Positions 41,106-50,356 of a DNA stretch of 64,000 nt are shown here, piece after piece; the first letter of the stretch is position 1, and every line of letters starts with the position of its first letter. Position numbers and translations under genes: made by a program. The notes beneath the pieces are model-generated. The model ran no database searches. It worked only from the letters and a program-made list of their open reading frames with translations, and was not told the DNA's origin. Origin of the DNA: Colwellia demingiae. Lineage in GTDB: Bacteria > Pseudomonadota > Gammaproteobacteria > Enterobacterales > Alteromonadaceae. The DNA lies in contig NZ_VOLT01000003.1 in the NCBI RefSeq assembly GCF_007954275.1, positions 520,669 through 584,668 on the forward strand, in the 5' to 3' direction.

Positions 41106-41693
41106 ATGAAAAATATATTAATGATTGGTTGGAGAACACTAACTAAACCAAGTGGCTACTATAGCTTAGGCGTTTTGGTTATAGGCGGATTCATCGCTGG
41201 TATTATATTTTGGGGTGGTTTCAACACCGCTTTAGAAGTTACCAATACTGAAAAGTTTTGTATTTCGTGTCATGAGATGGAAAACAATGTATATGAAGAA
41301 TTAAAAACGACTATACATTTTTCCAATCGTTCAGGCGTTCGAGCTACTTGTCCTGATTGTCATGTTCCACATAACTGGACTGATAAGATTGCGCGTAAAA
41401 TGAAAGCATCTAAAGAGGTTTGGGGCGCTATTTTTGGCACCATAAATACTCGAGAGAAGTTTTTAGTGCATCGTAAACGTTTAGCACAAAATGAATGGGA
41501 GCGTTTGAAAGCCAATGACTCTTTAGAGTGTCGTAACTGTCATAACTTCGATTATATGGACTTTACAGAGCAAAGTGAGCGAGCATCTTACCAACACTCT
41601 ACTGCCTTAGCTTCAGGTGAAAAAACCTGTATCGATTGTCATAAAGGTATTGCTCATCAGCTGCCTGACATGAAAGGTGTTGAGGGCTGGTAA
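41106..41693 (+). CDS. napC: Tetrahaem quinol dehydrogenase NapC
   Basis: Membrane-anchored NapC/NirT cytochrome that oxidises menaquinol/ubiquinol and reduces NapB. One N-terminal anchor helix ([21 protein letters not shown]) and four haem motifs: CISCHEM, CPDCHVP, CRNCHNF and CIDCHKG. 195 aa. Since napG and napH are absent, NapC is the evident quinol link. A strong terminator follows. Confidence 0.97.
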   Translation: MKNILMIGWRTLTKPSGYYSLGVLVIGGFIAGIIFWGGFNTALEVTNTEKFCISCHEMENNVYEELKTTIHFSNRSGVRATCPDCHVPHNWTDKIARKMKASKEVWGAIFGTINTREKFLVHRKRLAQNEWERLKANDSLECRNCHNFDYMDFTEQSERASYQHSTALASGEKTCIDCHKGIAHQLPDMKGVEGW

Positions 41694-41727
41694 TCGCCTC
41701 AAAGATAGTACATGAATAACGTAAACC

Positions 41728-41755
41728 AAAACCAGTGCTTGTCACTGGTTTTTTA
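41728..41755 (+). terminator. Intrinsic terminator of the nap operon
   Basis: Ten-base arms AAAACCAGTG / CACTGGTTTT with a 5-nt loop and a T-run, 35 bp after the napC stop. Confidence 0.9.
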
Positions 41756-42195
41756 TTGCCTGTTGCTCTATTGCAAGATGAACTTTAATAGCCACATAGT
41801 GAAACCTTTAACGCATAGCAATTACATTCATTAGGTTGCAGAATTCAATGTGAATAATGCTATAAAAACAAGATACCTGATTGAAAAATAGCTAGCTATT
41901 ACGATTGAAAGCAATGACGTGATTGGATATTTAAGGCATTTATAATGCTCACTTAGGTAGTGCCATTGGTATTATTACTAATACAACCAAGCCCATACTT
42001 CAGCCTGTTACAAAGGGGTAACAATCGATTTGTATAAGCTTTATACCAACTTAGATTAAAAAAAAACTAGTTAGTAATTATTTGTCATATTTTTAATTTT
42101 TTTTTGTAAAGAGGCATTGAAAATAGCCATTATCTTACCTATGTTAAACAATATACTTTGAAGTATTTTATTAATTAGTAAAAAAGGTAGAGAAA
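41756..42195. other. Spacer between nap operon and small acidic protein gene
   Basis: About 440 AT-rich bases without a supportable ORF or RNA gene. The last 100 bases probably hold the promoter of the 70-aa gene; I see nothing else. Confidence 0.4.
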
Positions 42196-42408
42196 ATGGA
42201 AATCGATATTGACGATAACTTTCCCGATGAATCAAGTGATAGCAGTTCAGATGAAAGTACTGACAACAATAGTCTAAAGGGTACGTCTTTAGCTGAAAAG
42301 AACGCTCAAGAACAAGCGCAAAAAAACCTGTTAGCGCGCAAGCGTATTGACGAATTGAAAGAAAAAAAACACCTTAAAGATTTACTTGATGATAGCGAGG
42401 ATTGGTAG
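42196..42408 (+). CDS. Small acidic PA3496-like protein, 70 aa
   Basis: A highly charged 70-aa soluble protein. The N-terminus is Asp/Ser rich (MEIDIDDNFPDESSDSSSDE); the second half is a basic-acidic helix with LARKRIDELKEKKHLKDLLDD, a pattern like the small PA3496-type proteins of gammaproteobacteria, sometimes annotated as envelope integrity factors. A good AGGTAGAG ribosome site precedes the ATG. It stands 110 bp before pdxH; function unknown. Confidence 0.7.
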   Translation: MEIDIDDNFPDESSDSSSDESTDNNSLKGTSLAEKNAQEQAQKNLLARKRIDELKEKKHLKDLLDDSEDW

Positions 42409-42517
42409 GCCCTTTCAAATTGTATTCATCTTGGTATTACTTTGATATAACTTTGCAATAACGTCATTTAAGCATAGAATAACTGCATACTATTATTTCC
42501 TATTAACTTTAAATATT

Positions 42518-43171
42518 ATGACGTTATTTGAAAAACTTCGTTGCCTGTTAACTTTTGGTCAAGGCGTCGCTTTACCTCTCCCTGAGCTATCTTCTAACAC
42601 AACACCTAATCAATTATTTGAGCAATGGTTTGATGATGCTAATAAGTCAGGAATATTACTACCCGAAGCGATGTCTGTTAGTAGTTGTAATAGTGACGGA
42701 CAACCTAGCTCTCGCATGGTGTTACTTAAAGACTATGATGAACAGGGCTTTGTTTTTTTCACCAACTACGCGAGCCGTAAAAGCCATGAACTTGCTGAAA
42801 ATAATAAGATAGCCTTATTATTCCACTGGAATGTCTTACAACGACAAATTCGTATTGAAGGTACGGTAGAAAAAGTATCGATACAGGAATCTGCTGACTA
42901 TTTTCACAGTCGAGATAGAGGTAGTCAAGTTGGTGCTTGGGCATCAAAGCAAAGTCAAAAGCTTAAATATGATGATGAACTCAAAGAGCGCATGAACCAT
43001 TATCAAGATAAGTTTTCTGAAGGCGAAGTTCCGCATCCTGAGTTTTGGGGAGGATGGCGTGTCAAACCTCATGCTATTGAATTTTGGCAAGGACGAGCTA
43101 ACCGCTTACATGATCGCCTGTGCTTTGAAAAAGACGGTGAAACATGGCTTAATCACAAGTTGAATCCTTAA
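42518..43171 (+). CDS. pdxH: Pyridoxamine 5'-phosphate oxidase
   Basis: FMN enzyme that oxidises pyridoxine or pyridoxamine phosphate to pyridoxal phosphate. SSRMVLLKDYDEQGFVFFTNYASRKSHEL forms the FMN site; the C-terminal PEFWGGWRVKPHAIEFWQGRANRLHDR is the family signature. 217 aa, normal, although the first 30 residues differ from the usual LRREYTxGGL start and may indicate sequence divergence. Followed by the convergent M48 gene. Confidence 0.95.
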   Translation: MTLFEKLRCLLTFGQGVALPLPELSSNTTPNQLFEQWFDDANKSGILLPEAMSVSSCNSDGQPSSRMVLLKDYDEQGFVFFTNYASRKSHELAENNKIALLFHWNVLQRQIRIEGTVEKVSIQESADYFHSRDRGSQVGAWASKQSQKLKYDDELKERMNHYQDKFSEGEVPHPEFWGGWRVKPHAIEFWQGRANRLHDRLCFEKDGETWLNHKLNP

Positions 43172-43267
43172 TATATAACAATATTTTATCTACGCAATAA
43201 GCATTTAAAATAGCATTTACCAGCAAGGTTATACTTTTGGTAAATGCTGTAAGTTATTAATTAAGGC

Positions 43268-44080
43268 TTATGCCTTAGGTGCAGGGATTACCTTAGGTTT
43301 TTGACAGTTAGGTCTGTTACCAGCTTGATACAGTGTCATTGAACTAGGTAAATGTTCTGTCAGTTGGTTAATACGCGTTTTATTTGATGGGTGAGTCGAC
43401 ATAAACTCTGCCGGAGCCCCTTTACTTAATTTCGCCATATTTTGCCAAAGCTTAATACTAGCACTTGGTTCGAAACCAGAACGCGCCATAAGATCTTGAC
43501 CGACGATATCAGCTTCACTTTCATGAGCACGACTATAAGGCATAATAACGCCATATTGCAGCCCCAACCCTAGTCCTGCCATCCATAAACCTTTATTTTC
43601 CACGTCTGATAGCCCAACAGCGGCCGTTGCAGCAGCCATACCCATATTTTGCAACTTGTTAGCTGATAAACGTTCATTTGAGTGATGCTCAATAACATGA
43701 CCAACTTCATGACCAATAATCGCGCCTAACTGATCTTGATTTTCAGTCACATTTAAAATACCAGTGTAAACGCCAATTTTACCACTAGGTAAAGCAAAAG
43801 CGTTCACTTGAGCGGAATCAAAGACAACAACTTCCCAGTCACCTTGATGAACTGATTTAGCGACATTTTTGGTTATCGACTTAGCAACGCATTGCACAAA
43901 GTCATTAGTCGCTTTATCTGTACTTATAGGCGTTTTCTTTTTCATGTCTTCAAATGAAGCAGCACCCATTTTATCCAGCTCTGCATCTGAAAATAACATC
44001 ACTTGTTTTCGACCAGTACTCGAACTTGTGCAGGCAGTAAGCGCTATTAACGCGCTAAGCATAATGAGGGAAAGTTTCAT
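43268..44080 (-). CDS. M48 family metalloprotease lipoprotein (LoiP/YcaL-like)
   Basis: A periplasmic zinc protease anchored as a lipoprotein: signal MKLSLIMLSALIALTACTSS with lipobox LTAC. Catalytic motif IGHEVGHVIEHHSNER with the third zinc ligand in RAHESEADIVGQDLM. 270 aa. Homologues in E. coli (LoiP, YcaL, BepA) process or clear outer-membrane proteins; the lack of a TPR domain points to the LoiP/YcaL type. Substrate unknown. Confidence 0.92.
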   Translation of the reverse strand: MKLSLIMLSALIALTACTSSSTGRKQVMLFSDAELDKMGAASFEDMKKKTPISTDKATNDFVQCVAKSITKNVAKSVHQGDWEVVVFDSAQVNAFALPSGKIGVYTGILNVTENQDQLGAIIGHEVGHVIEHHSNERLSANKLQNMGMAAATAAVGLSDVENKGLWMAGLGLGLQYGVIMPYSRAHESEADIVGQDLMARSGFEPSASIKLWQNMAKLSKGAPAEFMSTHPSNKTRINQLTEHLPSSMTLYQAGNRPNCQKPKVIPAPKA

Positions 44081-44200
44081 GATTAACTTATATAATCCTT
44101 AAATTGTAATTGACTGTATTTTATGACGATGACTATCAATATACCAGTAAGTATTTTCTCGTTGGTATAACAATACCAAGAGCCAATAAAATAGGCATAA

Positions 44201-44225
44201 AAAAACCGAGCATTGCTCGGTTTTT
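44201..44225 (-). terminator. Intrinsic terminator of the oad operon
   Basis: Eleven-base arms (A-run plus CCGAGC / GCTCGG plus T-run) with a 3-nt loop, 28 bp after the oadB stop. Confidence 0.9.
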
Positions 44226-44252
44226 AAATATTAATGCTAATTTTATTAAACG

Positions 44253-45386
44253 CTAACCACCAACTAAGGCCAATAAGACACCTGCGGCTACGGCTGAACC
44301 GAGCACACCAGCTACGTTAGGGCCCATTGCATGCATCAGCAAGAAGTTATGCGGATTTGCTTGCAAACCAACTTTGTTGGCAACCCTTGCCGCCATAGGT
44401 ACTGCAGATACACCTGCAGCGCCAATTAATGGATTAATAGGGTCTTTTGAAAACTTATTCATGGTTTTAGCCATAATTACCCCAGAAGCGGTACCAATTG
44501 AAAAAGCCACAGCGCCTAAGGCTAAAATACCTAAGGTTTCCACATTTAAAAAAGCTTCGGCACTTAACTTTGAACCAACACCTAAGCCTAAAAAGATCGT
44601 AGTAATATTGATCAGCTCATTTTGTGCTGTCGAACTTAAACGGTCAACAACACCAGACTCTCTCATTAAGTTGCCTAAACAGAACATACCTACTAAAGGT
44701 GTTGCCGAAGGTAAAAAGAAGATTGTCATAATTAATACACCGAGCGGAAAAATGATTTTTTCAATTTTAGTTACCGGTCGTAACTGTTTCATTTCAATTT
44801 TACGTTCTTCTTCAGTAGTTAATGCTTTCATTATTGGCGGTTGAATAATTGGAACCAATGCCATATACGAATAAGCTGCAACAGCAATAGCGCCTAGTAA
44901 TTCAGGTGCTAACTTTGAAGCAAGAAAAATTGCCGTTGGACCATCCGCGCCACCAATAATAGCAATAGCTGAGGCATCTTTAAGCGTAAACTCTATGCCA
45001 GGAACATAATTCAAAGCAATCGCGCCAAATAAGGTAGCAAATATGCCAAACTGTGCCGCAGCACCTAAAAGCAAAGTTTTAGGATTAGCAATAAGGGCGC
45101 CAAAATCAGTCATAGCACCAACGCCCATAAAGATAATGAGCGGAAAAATCCCCGTATCAATACCTGCGTAGTAAATATAATGTAGTAAACCGCCTACTTC
45201 AGAAAAACCAGCTACCGGTATATTAGTTAATATTGCACCAAAGCCCATAGGCAATAACAATAACGGCTCAAAATTTCGAGCAATGGCAAGATATAGTAGG
45301 CCACAACCTACTAACATCATGACAACTTGACCTAACTCAAAGTTAGCTAAGCCAGTTGAAAACCATAATTTAATTAACGAATCCAT
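44253..45386 (-). CDS. oadB: Sodium-pumping oxaloacetate decarboxylase beta subunit
   Basis: Membrane subunit that couples decarboxylation of carboxybiotin to Na+ export. 377 aa with about nine helices; [20 protein letters not shown] carries the essential Asp, and the [12 protein letters not shown] segment and the C-terminal [23 protein letters not shown] are diagnostic. Last gene of oadG-oadA-oadB, 8 bp after oadA. Contributes to the same Na+ gradient as Nqr. Confidence 0.95.
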   Translation of the reverse strand: MDSLIKLWFSTGLANFELGQVVMMLVGCGLLYLAIARNFEPLLLLPMGFGAILTNIPVAGFSEVGGLLHYIYYAGIDTGIFPLIIFMGVGAMTDFGALIANPKTLLLGAAAQFGIFATLFGAIALNYVPGIEFTLKDASAIAIIGGADGPTAIFLASKLAPELLGAIAVAAYSYMALVPIIQPPIMKALTTEEERKIEMKQLRPVTKIEKIIFPLGVLIMTIFFLPSATPLVGMFCLGNLMRESGVVDRLSSTAQNELINITTIFLGLGVGSKLSAEAFLNVETLGILALGAVAFSIGTASGVIMAKTMNKFSKDPINPLIGAAGVSAVPMAARVANKVGLQANPHNFLLMHAMGPNVAGVLGSAVAAGVLLALVGG

Positions 45387-45394
45387 GCTATCTC

Positions 45395-47173
45395 CTATGA
45401 AAAGCTAAGCAAGGCGTCACCAACGGCAACTGAATCACCCTCTCTGGTGAACAAAGAGACTATTTCACCAGCCGACACAGCGCGAATTTCTGTTTCCATC
45501 TTCATAGCTTCCATGATGATAACTACATCACCAGCTTCTACGTGGTCACCTTCATGGACAAGTACTTTGAAGATGTTACCCGCTAATGGTGCATTTAACG
45601 TTTCTTCAGCTGTGATAGACGCTGATTGCTTCATGCCATCATCACCGGCTGGATGCGTAACAGACTCAATACAGCCTCCAGCGGCGACTACAACATCATA
45701 AACCTTACCATCTACACTTACTGCGTAACTTTCAGGAGAACACACTGGATTTGACGCTGAGCTACTTTGTGGCTGTGCACTTGCTTTGGTTGGTATAGGC
45801 TCAAAAGCACTTGGGTTGTTGCGGTTTTCTAAAAACTTCAACCCTATCTGTGGGAATAATGCATAAGTTAATACATCATCGATACTTTCATCAGCTAGGT
45901 TGATATTCTTTTCTTTTGCTAATATTTGCAATTCTGCTGAAAGTTTATCAACTTCAGGGTCAAGTAAATCTGCAGGACGACAGGTAATAACTTCTTTGCC
46001 ATCTAAAACACGTGCTTGTAACTCAGCATCAACCGGAGCTGCGGTAGCGCCGTATTCACCTTTTAATACACCTGCTGTTTCTTTTGTAATAGATTTGTAA
46101 CGTTCGCCAGTTAATATGTTCAGTACAGCTTGAGTACCAACAATTTGCGACGTCGGTGTTACCAGAGGGATATAACCTAAATCTTTACGAACTTTAGGTA
46201 TCTCAGTTAACACTTCGTCAAATTTGTCAGCAGCACCTTGTTCTTTTAATTGGTTTTCCATGTTAGTTAACATGCCACCAGGTACTTGTGCCGTTAATAT
46301 TCGGGCATCAACACCTTTTAAGCTGCCTTCAAATTCAGCATACTTTTCTCTAACATCACGAAAATATGCAGCAACTTCTGCCATTTTCTCAACATTTAGA
46401 CCTGTCGCTCGTGGACTACCTTCAACAATAGCGGCAATAGTTTCTGTTGGTGAATGACCGTAAGTCATACTCATAGAAGAAATTGAGGTGTCTATAACAT
46501 CAACATCGCTATCAATCGCTTTCATCTGCGTAGCCACACTCAACCCTGTTGTTGCATGACAATGTAAAGCGATAGGTAAAGAAACTGTTTCTTTAAGGCG
46601 GCTAATTAACTCTGCTGCATCATAAGGCTTTAATAACCCCGACATGTCTTTAATACAAAGAGAATGAGCACCCATGTCTTCAATCTGCTTAGCCATAGTT
46701 AACCAGCCATCAAGTGTATGCACAGGGCTTTCGGTATAACTCAACGTACCTTGAGCATGCGCTCCTACTCTTACAGCCGCTTTAATAGAAGTTTGCAAGT
46801 TTCTCACATCATTCATGGCATCGAAAATTCTAAAAACATCAATACCATTGATATGAGCGCGTTCTACAAACTTTTCTACTACATCATCAGCATAATGGCG
46901 ATAACCTAGTATATTTTGACCACGGAACAACATTTGTTGTTTGGTCTTAGGCATAGCCTTTTTAAGCGCACGAATTCGTTCCCACGGATCTTCACCTAAG
47001 TAACGAATACATGAATCAAACGTTGCACCACCCCAAGATTCAATTGACCAATAACCAACGTCATCAAGTGTTGCTGCGATAGGCAGCATATCGGCTAAAC
47101 GAAGCCTAGTGGCTAAAATTGATTGATGTCCATCTCTTAAGACAACTTCGGTGATACCTAATGGCTTACTCAT
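45395..47173 (-). CDS. oadA: Oxaloacetate decarboxylase alpha subunit (biotin-containing)
   Basis: Carboxyltransferase taking CO2 from oxaloacetate onto biotin. The N-terminal domain opens [21 protein letters not shown], with metal-site His residues in [10 protein letters not shown]. The C-terminal biotinyl domain has EAMKMETEI, with a short Ser/Gln linker before it. 592 aa, typical. A pyruvate-carboxylase B subunit is the nearest alternative, ruled out by the neighbouring oadB and oadG. Confidence 0.95.
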   Translation of the reverse strand: MSKPLGITEVVLRDGHQSILATRLRLADMLPIAATLDDVGYWSIESWGGATFDSCIRYLGEDPWERIRALKKAMPKTKQQMLFRGQNILGYRHYADDVVEKFVERAHINGIDVFRIFDAMNDVRNLQTSIKAAVRVGAHAQGTLSYTESPVHTLDGWLTMAKQIEDMGAHSLCIKDMSGLLKPYDAAELISRLKETVSLPIALHCHATTGLSVATQMKAIDSDVDVIDTSISSMSMTYGHSPTETIAAIVEGSPRATGLNVEKMAEVAAYFRDVREKYAEFEGSLKGVDARILTAQVPGGMLTNMENQLKEQGAADKFDEVLTEIPKVRKDLGYIPLVTPTSQIVGTQAVLNILTGERYKSITKETAGVLKGEYGATAAPVDAELQARVLDGKEVITCRPADLLDPEVDKLSAELQILAKEKNINLADESIDDVLTYALFPQIGLKFLENRNNPSAFEPIPTKASAQPQSSSASNPVCSPESYAVSVDGKVYDVVVAAGGCIESVTHPAGDDGMKQSASITAEETLNAPLAGNIFKVLVHEGDHVEAGDVVIIMEAMKMETEIRAVSAGEIVSLFTREGDSVAVGDALLSFS

Positions 47174-47238
47174 GTTAATGCCCTTTTATCTAACTTTTAA
47201 AATATAATGGTGAAGAAGAGTTTCAATATTGGTCAAAC

Positions 47239-47517
47239 TTATTTATCTTGGCTATGTTGAGCCCGATATCGTTGAACCGCCCCGCTGATTGCAGCAACAA
47301 CTGCCGGTGAGATTTCACCCGTAGTTTTGCTCTTACTCTTACTCTTTTTATTAGTACGAGAATGTGGCACTACAATAGCGTCTGGAAACTTTACCGCTAG
47401 TCTTGCCAAAACAGTATTAATAAAGATAATTAATACACCTAGAAATGCAAAAACAAATACCATTCCCGCTAACATGAGTGTTCCAGCTTCTACAAATTGC
47501 TGCTGCATATTGTCCAT
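47239..47517 (-). CDS. oadG: Oxaloacetate decarboxylase gamma subunit
   Basis: A 92-aa subunit with one N-terminal transmembrane helix (EAGTLMLAGMVFVFAFLGVL) and a charged cytoplasmic tail that scaffolds OadA and OadB; the basic KKSKSKSKT stretch precedes the TTGEISPAVVAAISGAVQRYR helix. Position at the head of oadGAB confirms the assignment despite low sequence conservation in this family. Confidence 0.88.
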   Translation of the reverse strand: MDNMQQQFVEAGTLMLAGMVFVFAFLGVLIIFINTVLARLAVKFPDAIVVPHSRTNKKSKSKSKTTGEISPAVVAAISGAVQRYRAQHSQDK

Positions 47518-48302
47518 TTTTCATTCTCGTTCAAAAATCTTGCAATTAGAATAATCACTCCAATACCTACAATGCAAACAATTTTATGGTGTTTCATAAA
47601 AATAATTTACCGTCAACCCCCAAAACAACGAATATTCACCTTATCAACAGAAATATACATGCCATTTTGCATACTTTAAATATTGTATACATTATCAAAA
47701 GCATGAATATAGGGTATCAGAAAAAGATAAGTGCTGATTTTATACAATATACCTAAAGTGTATTTGCATTCATTAACACTGAATATACACCCAAATATTT
47801 GGATAATTAACTCTCAAAAATAACTGATACCAGGCTGTTTATTTCATAAAATAAGTGACTCATGCCTAAATTAAATACGTTGAATTGAATAACGTTGGTA
47901 ATTGGTCGCTTCATAGCTACTTTCGTGCCTAAACACTTCTTCATTTCAGTAACCATTAGATCATAAAATATCTAATAAACACCACTGAATGCCAGAGTAT
48001 ATTTAAATAATTTTAACTAAGCTAAATAGTTTAAGCATAGTTGATAACGTCACTTAAGAGCCATATAGAGCACTATCACCTTGATTTTTATGCCTCATAA
48101 TTTACTATGTGGATTTAGGATAATCGTCGTTATTATTTTGATAATCTCGACGTAAATAAAAACAACCAAGAAATCAGCAAGAAATAAAGTAGACACCATT
48201 TTGGTAGTGAGTTTTATACAATAGCCTTGGATAGAATCATAGCTACCCCAGAAAAACAATATACACTTATATGTCTTGGACTTTAGGTACTATCAGATAC
48301 CA
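47518..48302. other. Long AT-rich spacer upstream of oadG
   Basis: About 785 bases without a supportable ORF, RNA gene or terminator. The promoter of oadGAB should lie near 47520-47700, but I cannot pick a convincing one. Confidence 0.4.
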
Positions 48303-48390
48303 CAGGAGACTAAACTTCGGACGAAAATGGAATAAGTCATAGTAAGCTCTCTATTTAATATAAGCTAGCGAGCTGAGTCATACGTCTATG
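48303..48390 (-). pseudogene. Decayed tRNA-Arg copy (unit A)
   Basis: Both ends resemble the functional tRNA-Arg genes downstream (CAGGAGACTAAAC near 48303 and AGCTGAGTCATACGTCTATG near 48371), but stems are destroyed. It is the outermost of two degenerate copies, spaced 215 bp from unit B with matching spacer sequence. No longer able to fold as a tRNA. Confidence 0.55.
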
Positions 48391-48512
48391 ATATGAAAAC
48401 GTCTTTCGTTAGTTAGCTAGGCTCGAGCGAATAAAACCAGCTTCCAGTATATTTCAGGCACAAATAAACCTAGCACAAGCTTGGTTTGTTTATATCTACT
48501 TAAAAAGACAAG

Positions 48513-48612
48513 TGGTGGGCGCGGCAGGAATCGAATCTTCGACCAAAAGGCGATTCAGTCATAGCAAGATACCTATTTAATATAAGTCAATTTCGCAGAC
48601 TCAAGCGCCTAC
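48513..48612 (-). pseudogene. Decayed tRNA-Arg copy (unit B)
   Basis: The 3' end including CCA complement and T-arm (TGGTGGGCGCGGCAGGAATC at 48513) is nearly that of the intact genes, then the sequence diverges through the anticodon arm and returns as a partial 5' end near 48597. The spacer after it (cagtatatttcaggca, then an AACCTAGC hairpin) is shared with the intact array, so this is an old tandem duplicate. Confidence 0.65.
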
Positions 48613-48727
48613 GATATGAATACTTCTTTTGTCAGCCTCAAACGAATAAATCAGGCTTTCAGTATATTTCAGGCATAAAAAAACCTAGCAAAAGCTAGGT
48701 TTATTTATATCTACTTAAGTAGAAAAG

Positions 48728-48804
48728 TGGTGGGCGCGGCAGGAGTCGAACCTGCGACCGCCTGGTTCGTAGCCAGGTACTCTATCCAGCTGAGCTACGC
48801 GCCC
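48728..48804 (-). tRNA. tRNA-Arg (anticodon ACG), copy 1
   Basis: 77 nt including encoded CCA; cloverleaf folds from GGGCGCG...CGCGCCC acceptor arms, D-arm AGCTCAGCTGGATAGAG, anticodon arm CCTGG-CTACGAA-CCAGG, T-arm GCAGGTTCGACTCCTGC. ACG (inosine after editing) reads CGU/CGC/CGA. Confidence 0.97.
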
Positions 48805-48950
48805 ACGGTATGAAAACTTATTTATCCAGCCTTAACATAAGCTGCTTTTTATTTTAATACTCCCACTAATAAAAGAAAGAGCATTAGAATATTCTGCATA
48901 AAAAAACCTAGCAAAAGCTAGGTCATTCTATATCTACCTAAGTAGAAAAG

Positions 48951-49027
48951 TGGTGGGCGTGGCAGGAGTCGAACCTGCGACCGCCTGGTTCGTAGCCAGG
49001 TACTCTATCCAGCTGAGCTACACGCCC
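48951..49027 (-). tRNA. tRNA-Arg (anticodon ACG), copy 2
   Basis: 77 nt with CCA. Identical to copy 1 except the acceptor stem pair near position 6 (GGGCGTG), with the G-U pair retained. It lies 146 bp from copy 1 in a tandem array. Confidence 0.97.
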
Positions 49028-49091
49028 AAAGTTTAAAATTTTATCCAGCTTTAACAATAGCTGCCTTCATTTTTTTACCACTTGAAGAAAG

Positions 49092-49168
49092 TGGTGGGCG
49101 TGGCAGGAGTCGAACCTGCGACCGCCTGGTTCGTAGCCAGGTACTCTATCCAGCTGAGCTACACGCCC
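49092..49168 (-). tRNA. tRNA-Arg (anticodon ACG), copy 3
   Basis: 77 nt with CCA, same sequence as copy 2. Closest of the three to tRNA-Ser and first in transcription of the Arg set. Confidence 0.97.
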
Positions 49169-49247
49169 TCATGAACTATTTTTTATATCTTAGTCTAAAG
49201 ATAGCGAACTTGCGTTCTACACAACCATATTCTTCATGAGAAGAAAA

Positions 49248-49339
49248 TGGCGGAGAGCGAGAGATTCGAACTCTCGAACGGATTTAAAGCCGTTACTCCC
49301 TTAGCAGGGGAGCGCCTTCGGCCACTCGGCCAGCTCTCC
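49248..49339 (-). tRNA. tRNA-Ser (anticodon GCT)
   Basis: 92 nt with CCA: acceptor GGAGAGC/GCTCTCC, anticodon arm CTCCC-CTGCTAA-GGGAG, long class-II variable arm (TAACGGCTTTAAATCCGTT) and T-arm GAGAGTTCGAATCTCTC. Reads AGU/AGC. The csrA-tRNA-Ser-tRNA-Arg order is common in gammaproteobacteria. Confidence 0.97.
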
Positions 49340-49390
49340 ATTTTCTTTTACTTCTTTATTGTTGAGTACTAATACGTATTAAAACACACA

Positions 49391-49470
49391 TTAGTTAAGA
49401 ACCCTCTATCCGGCTGCAAACCAGATACTCCCTTAGCAGGTGAGCGTCTTAGACCAATTGGCCTCCTCTT
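49391..49470 (-). pseudogene. Degenerate tRNA-Ser copy
   Basis: Aligns along its length with the tRNA-Ser next to it and shares 16 identical bases over the anticodon region (ATACTCCCTTAGCAGG against TTACTCCCTTAGCAGG differing at one end). Acceptor and T-stems no longer pair, and one anticodon-stem pair is mismatched. A dead tandem duplicate. Confidence 0.7.
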
Positions 49471-49603
49471 CAATGGGTGCGAATAATAAGGGATTCTAAA
49501 AATAAGTCAAACAATTTTTAGTATTTATTTAGTATAAATTTCTATTTGCTGACAATTCAGTCAAATATGCTGTTTTTTAATCATTAACTTAACGTAAAGC
49601 ATA

Positions 49604-49628
49604 AAAAAACACCGCCTGAGCGGTGTTT
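49604..49628 (-). terminator. Intrinsic terminator of csrA
   Basis: Nine-base arms AAACACCGC / GCGGTGTTT with a CTGA loop, followed on the minus strand by a seven-base T-run; about 80 bp past the csrA stop. It may also mark the limit between csrA and tRNA transcription. Confidence 0.88.
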
Positions 49629-49707
49629 CTTAGTCGTTATATAAAGCTTTATATATAACAATATTTCTCAGATACTCTAATAATCTACTTAAATGATGAG
49701 AGATTTA

Positions 49708-49905
49708 TTAGACTTTATTACCAGAAGCTTCATTATCGCCTTTTTCGGCTTGAATGCGCATGTAAATTTCTTCACGATGTACTGAGATTTCTTTTGGTGC
49801 ATTAACACCTATTCTAACCTGATTTCCTTTAACGCCCAAAACAGTCACGGTAACTTCGTCACCAATCATTAATGTTTCGCCAACGCGCCTTGTTAATATA
49901 AGCAT
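49708..49905 (-). CDS. csrA: Carbon storage regulator CsrA
   Basis: RNA-binding global post-transcriptional regulator that blocks ribosome sites at GGA motifs. The 65-aa sequence [22 protein letters not shown]...[14 protein letters not shown] is the standard family; Arg44 in VHREEIY and Leu4 region are intact. Downstream of alaS, as in many gammaproteobacteria. Confidence 0.98.
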
Positions 49906-50281
49906 ATTTTCTTCCTTATCCTTTAAAGTGAGATCACTAAATAAATATATATAAGCTAGTAATATATTAGAATAGCTACTTTTTTAATCCATCCACTATA
50001 ACTAATAGTCAATTTATTATAAAAAGTCATTATTCACTAAAAACACCATATCCGATGGTTGTTTTCAATGAAACTTCGATTATGAGTAATAAAAGAGACT
50101 ATTACTCTACTAAACGATCATATTTTAGCAATATTTGCATATCTTTGAATAGCTTTATAGCTTAATTTTGCAGCCAAATCTGTGATCATTTGTAATGTCT
50201 GATTTATTTTAATTAGAAACTGACAAAGTAGTACTAATTATCAGCGGAACTAACAGGTTTAAAATATTGCTTTAACAAAGC
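49906..50281. other. Spacer between alaS terminator and csrA
   Basis: About 375 bases. It should hold the csrA promoters. One hairpin near 50040-50065 (AAAACACCAT against ATGGTTGTTTT, one bulge) is followed on the minus strand by a short T-run and could be a second terminator or a csrA leader attenuator. No ORF. Confidence 0.45.
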
Positions 50282-50308
50282 AAAAAGGAAGCATTATGCT
50301 TCCTTTTT
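50282..50308 (-). terminator. Intrinsic terminator of alaS
   Basis: Twelve-base arms (A-run plus GGAAGCA / TGCTTCC plus T-run) with a 3-nt loop, about 50 bp after the alaS stop. Confidence 0.9.
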
Positions 50309-50356
50309 AGTCTCTACAATAAGTGATTACTTAACACTTACTCATTCAATGCCACT

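Noticed and set aside
44374..44844. 156-aa plus-strand ORF opposite oadB
   Set aside because: It mirrors the codon pattern of the well-supported oadB gene.
48300..49170. Regularly spaced direct repeats that could suggest a CRISPR array
   Set aside because: The repeats are whole tRNA genes and their flanks, not 24-40 bp repeats with unique spacers; no cas genes nearby.
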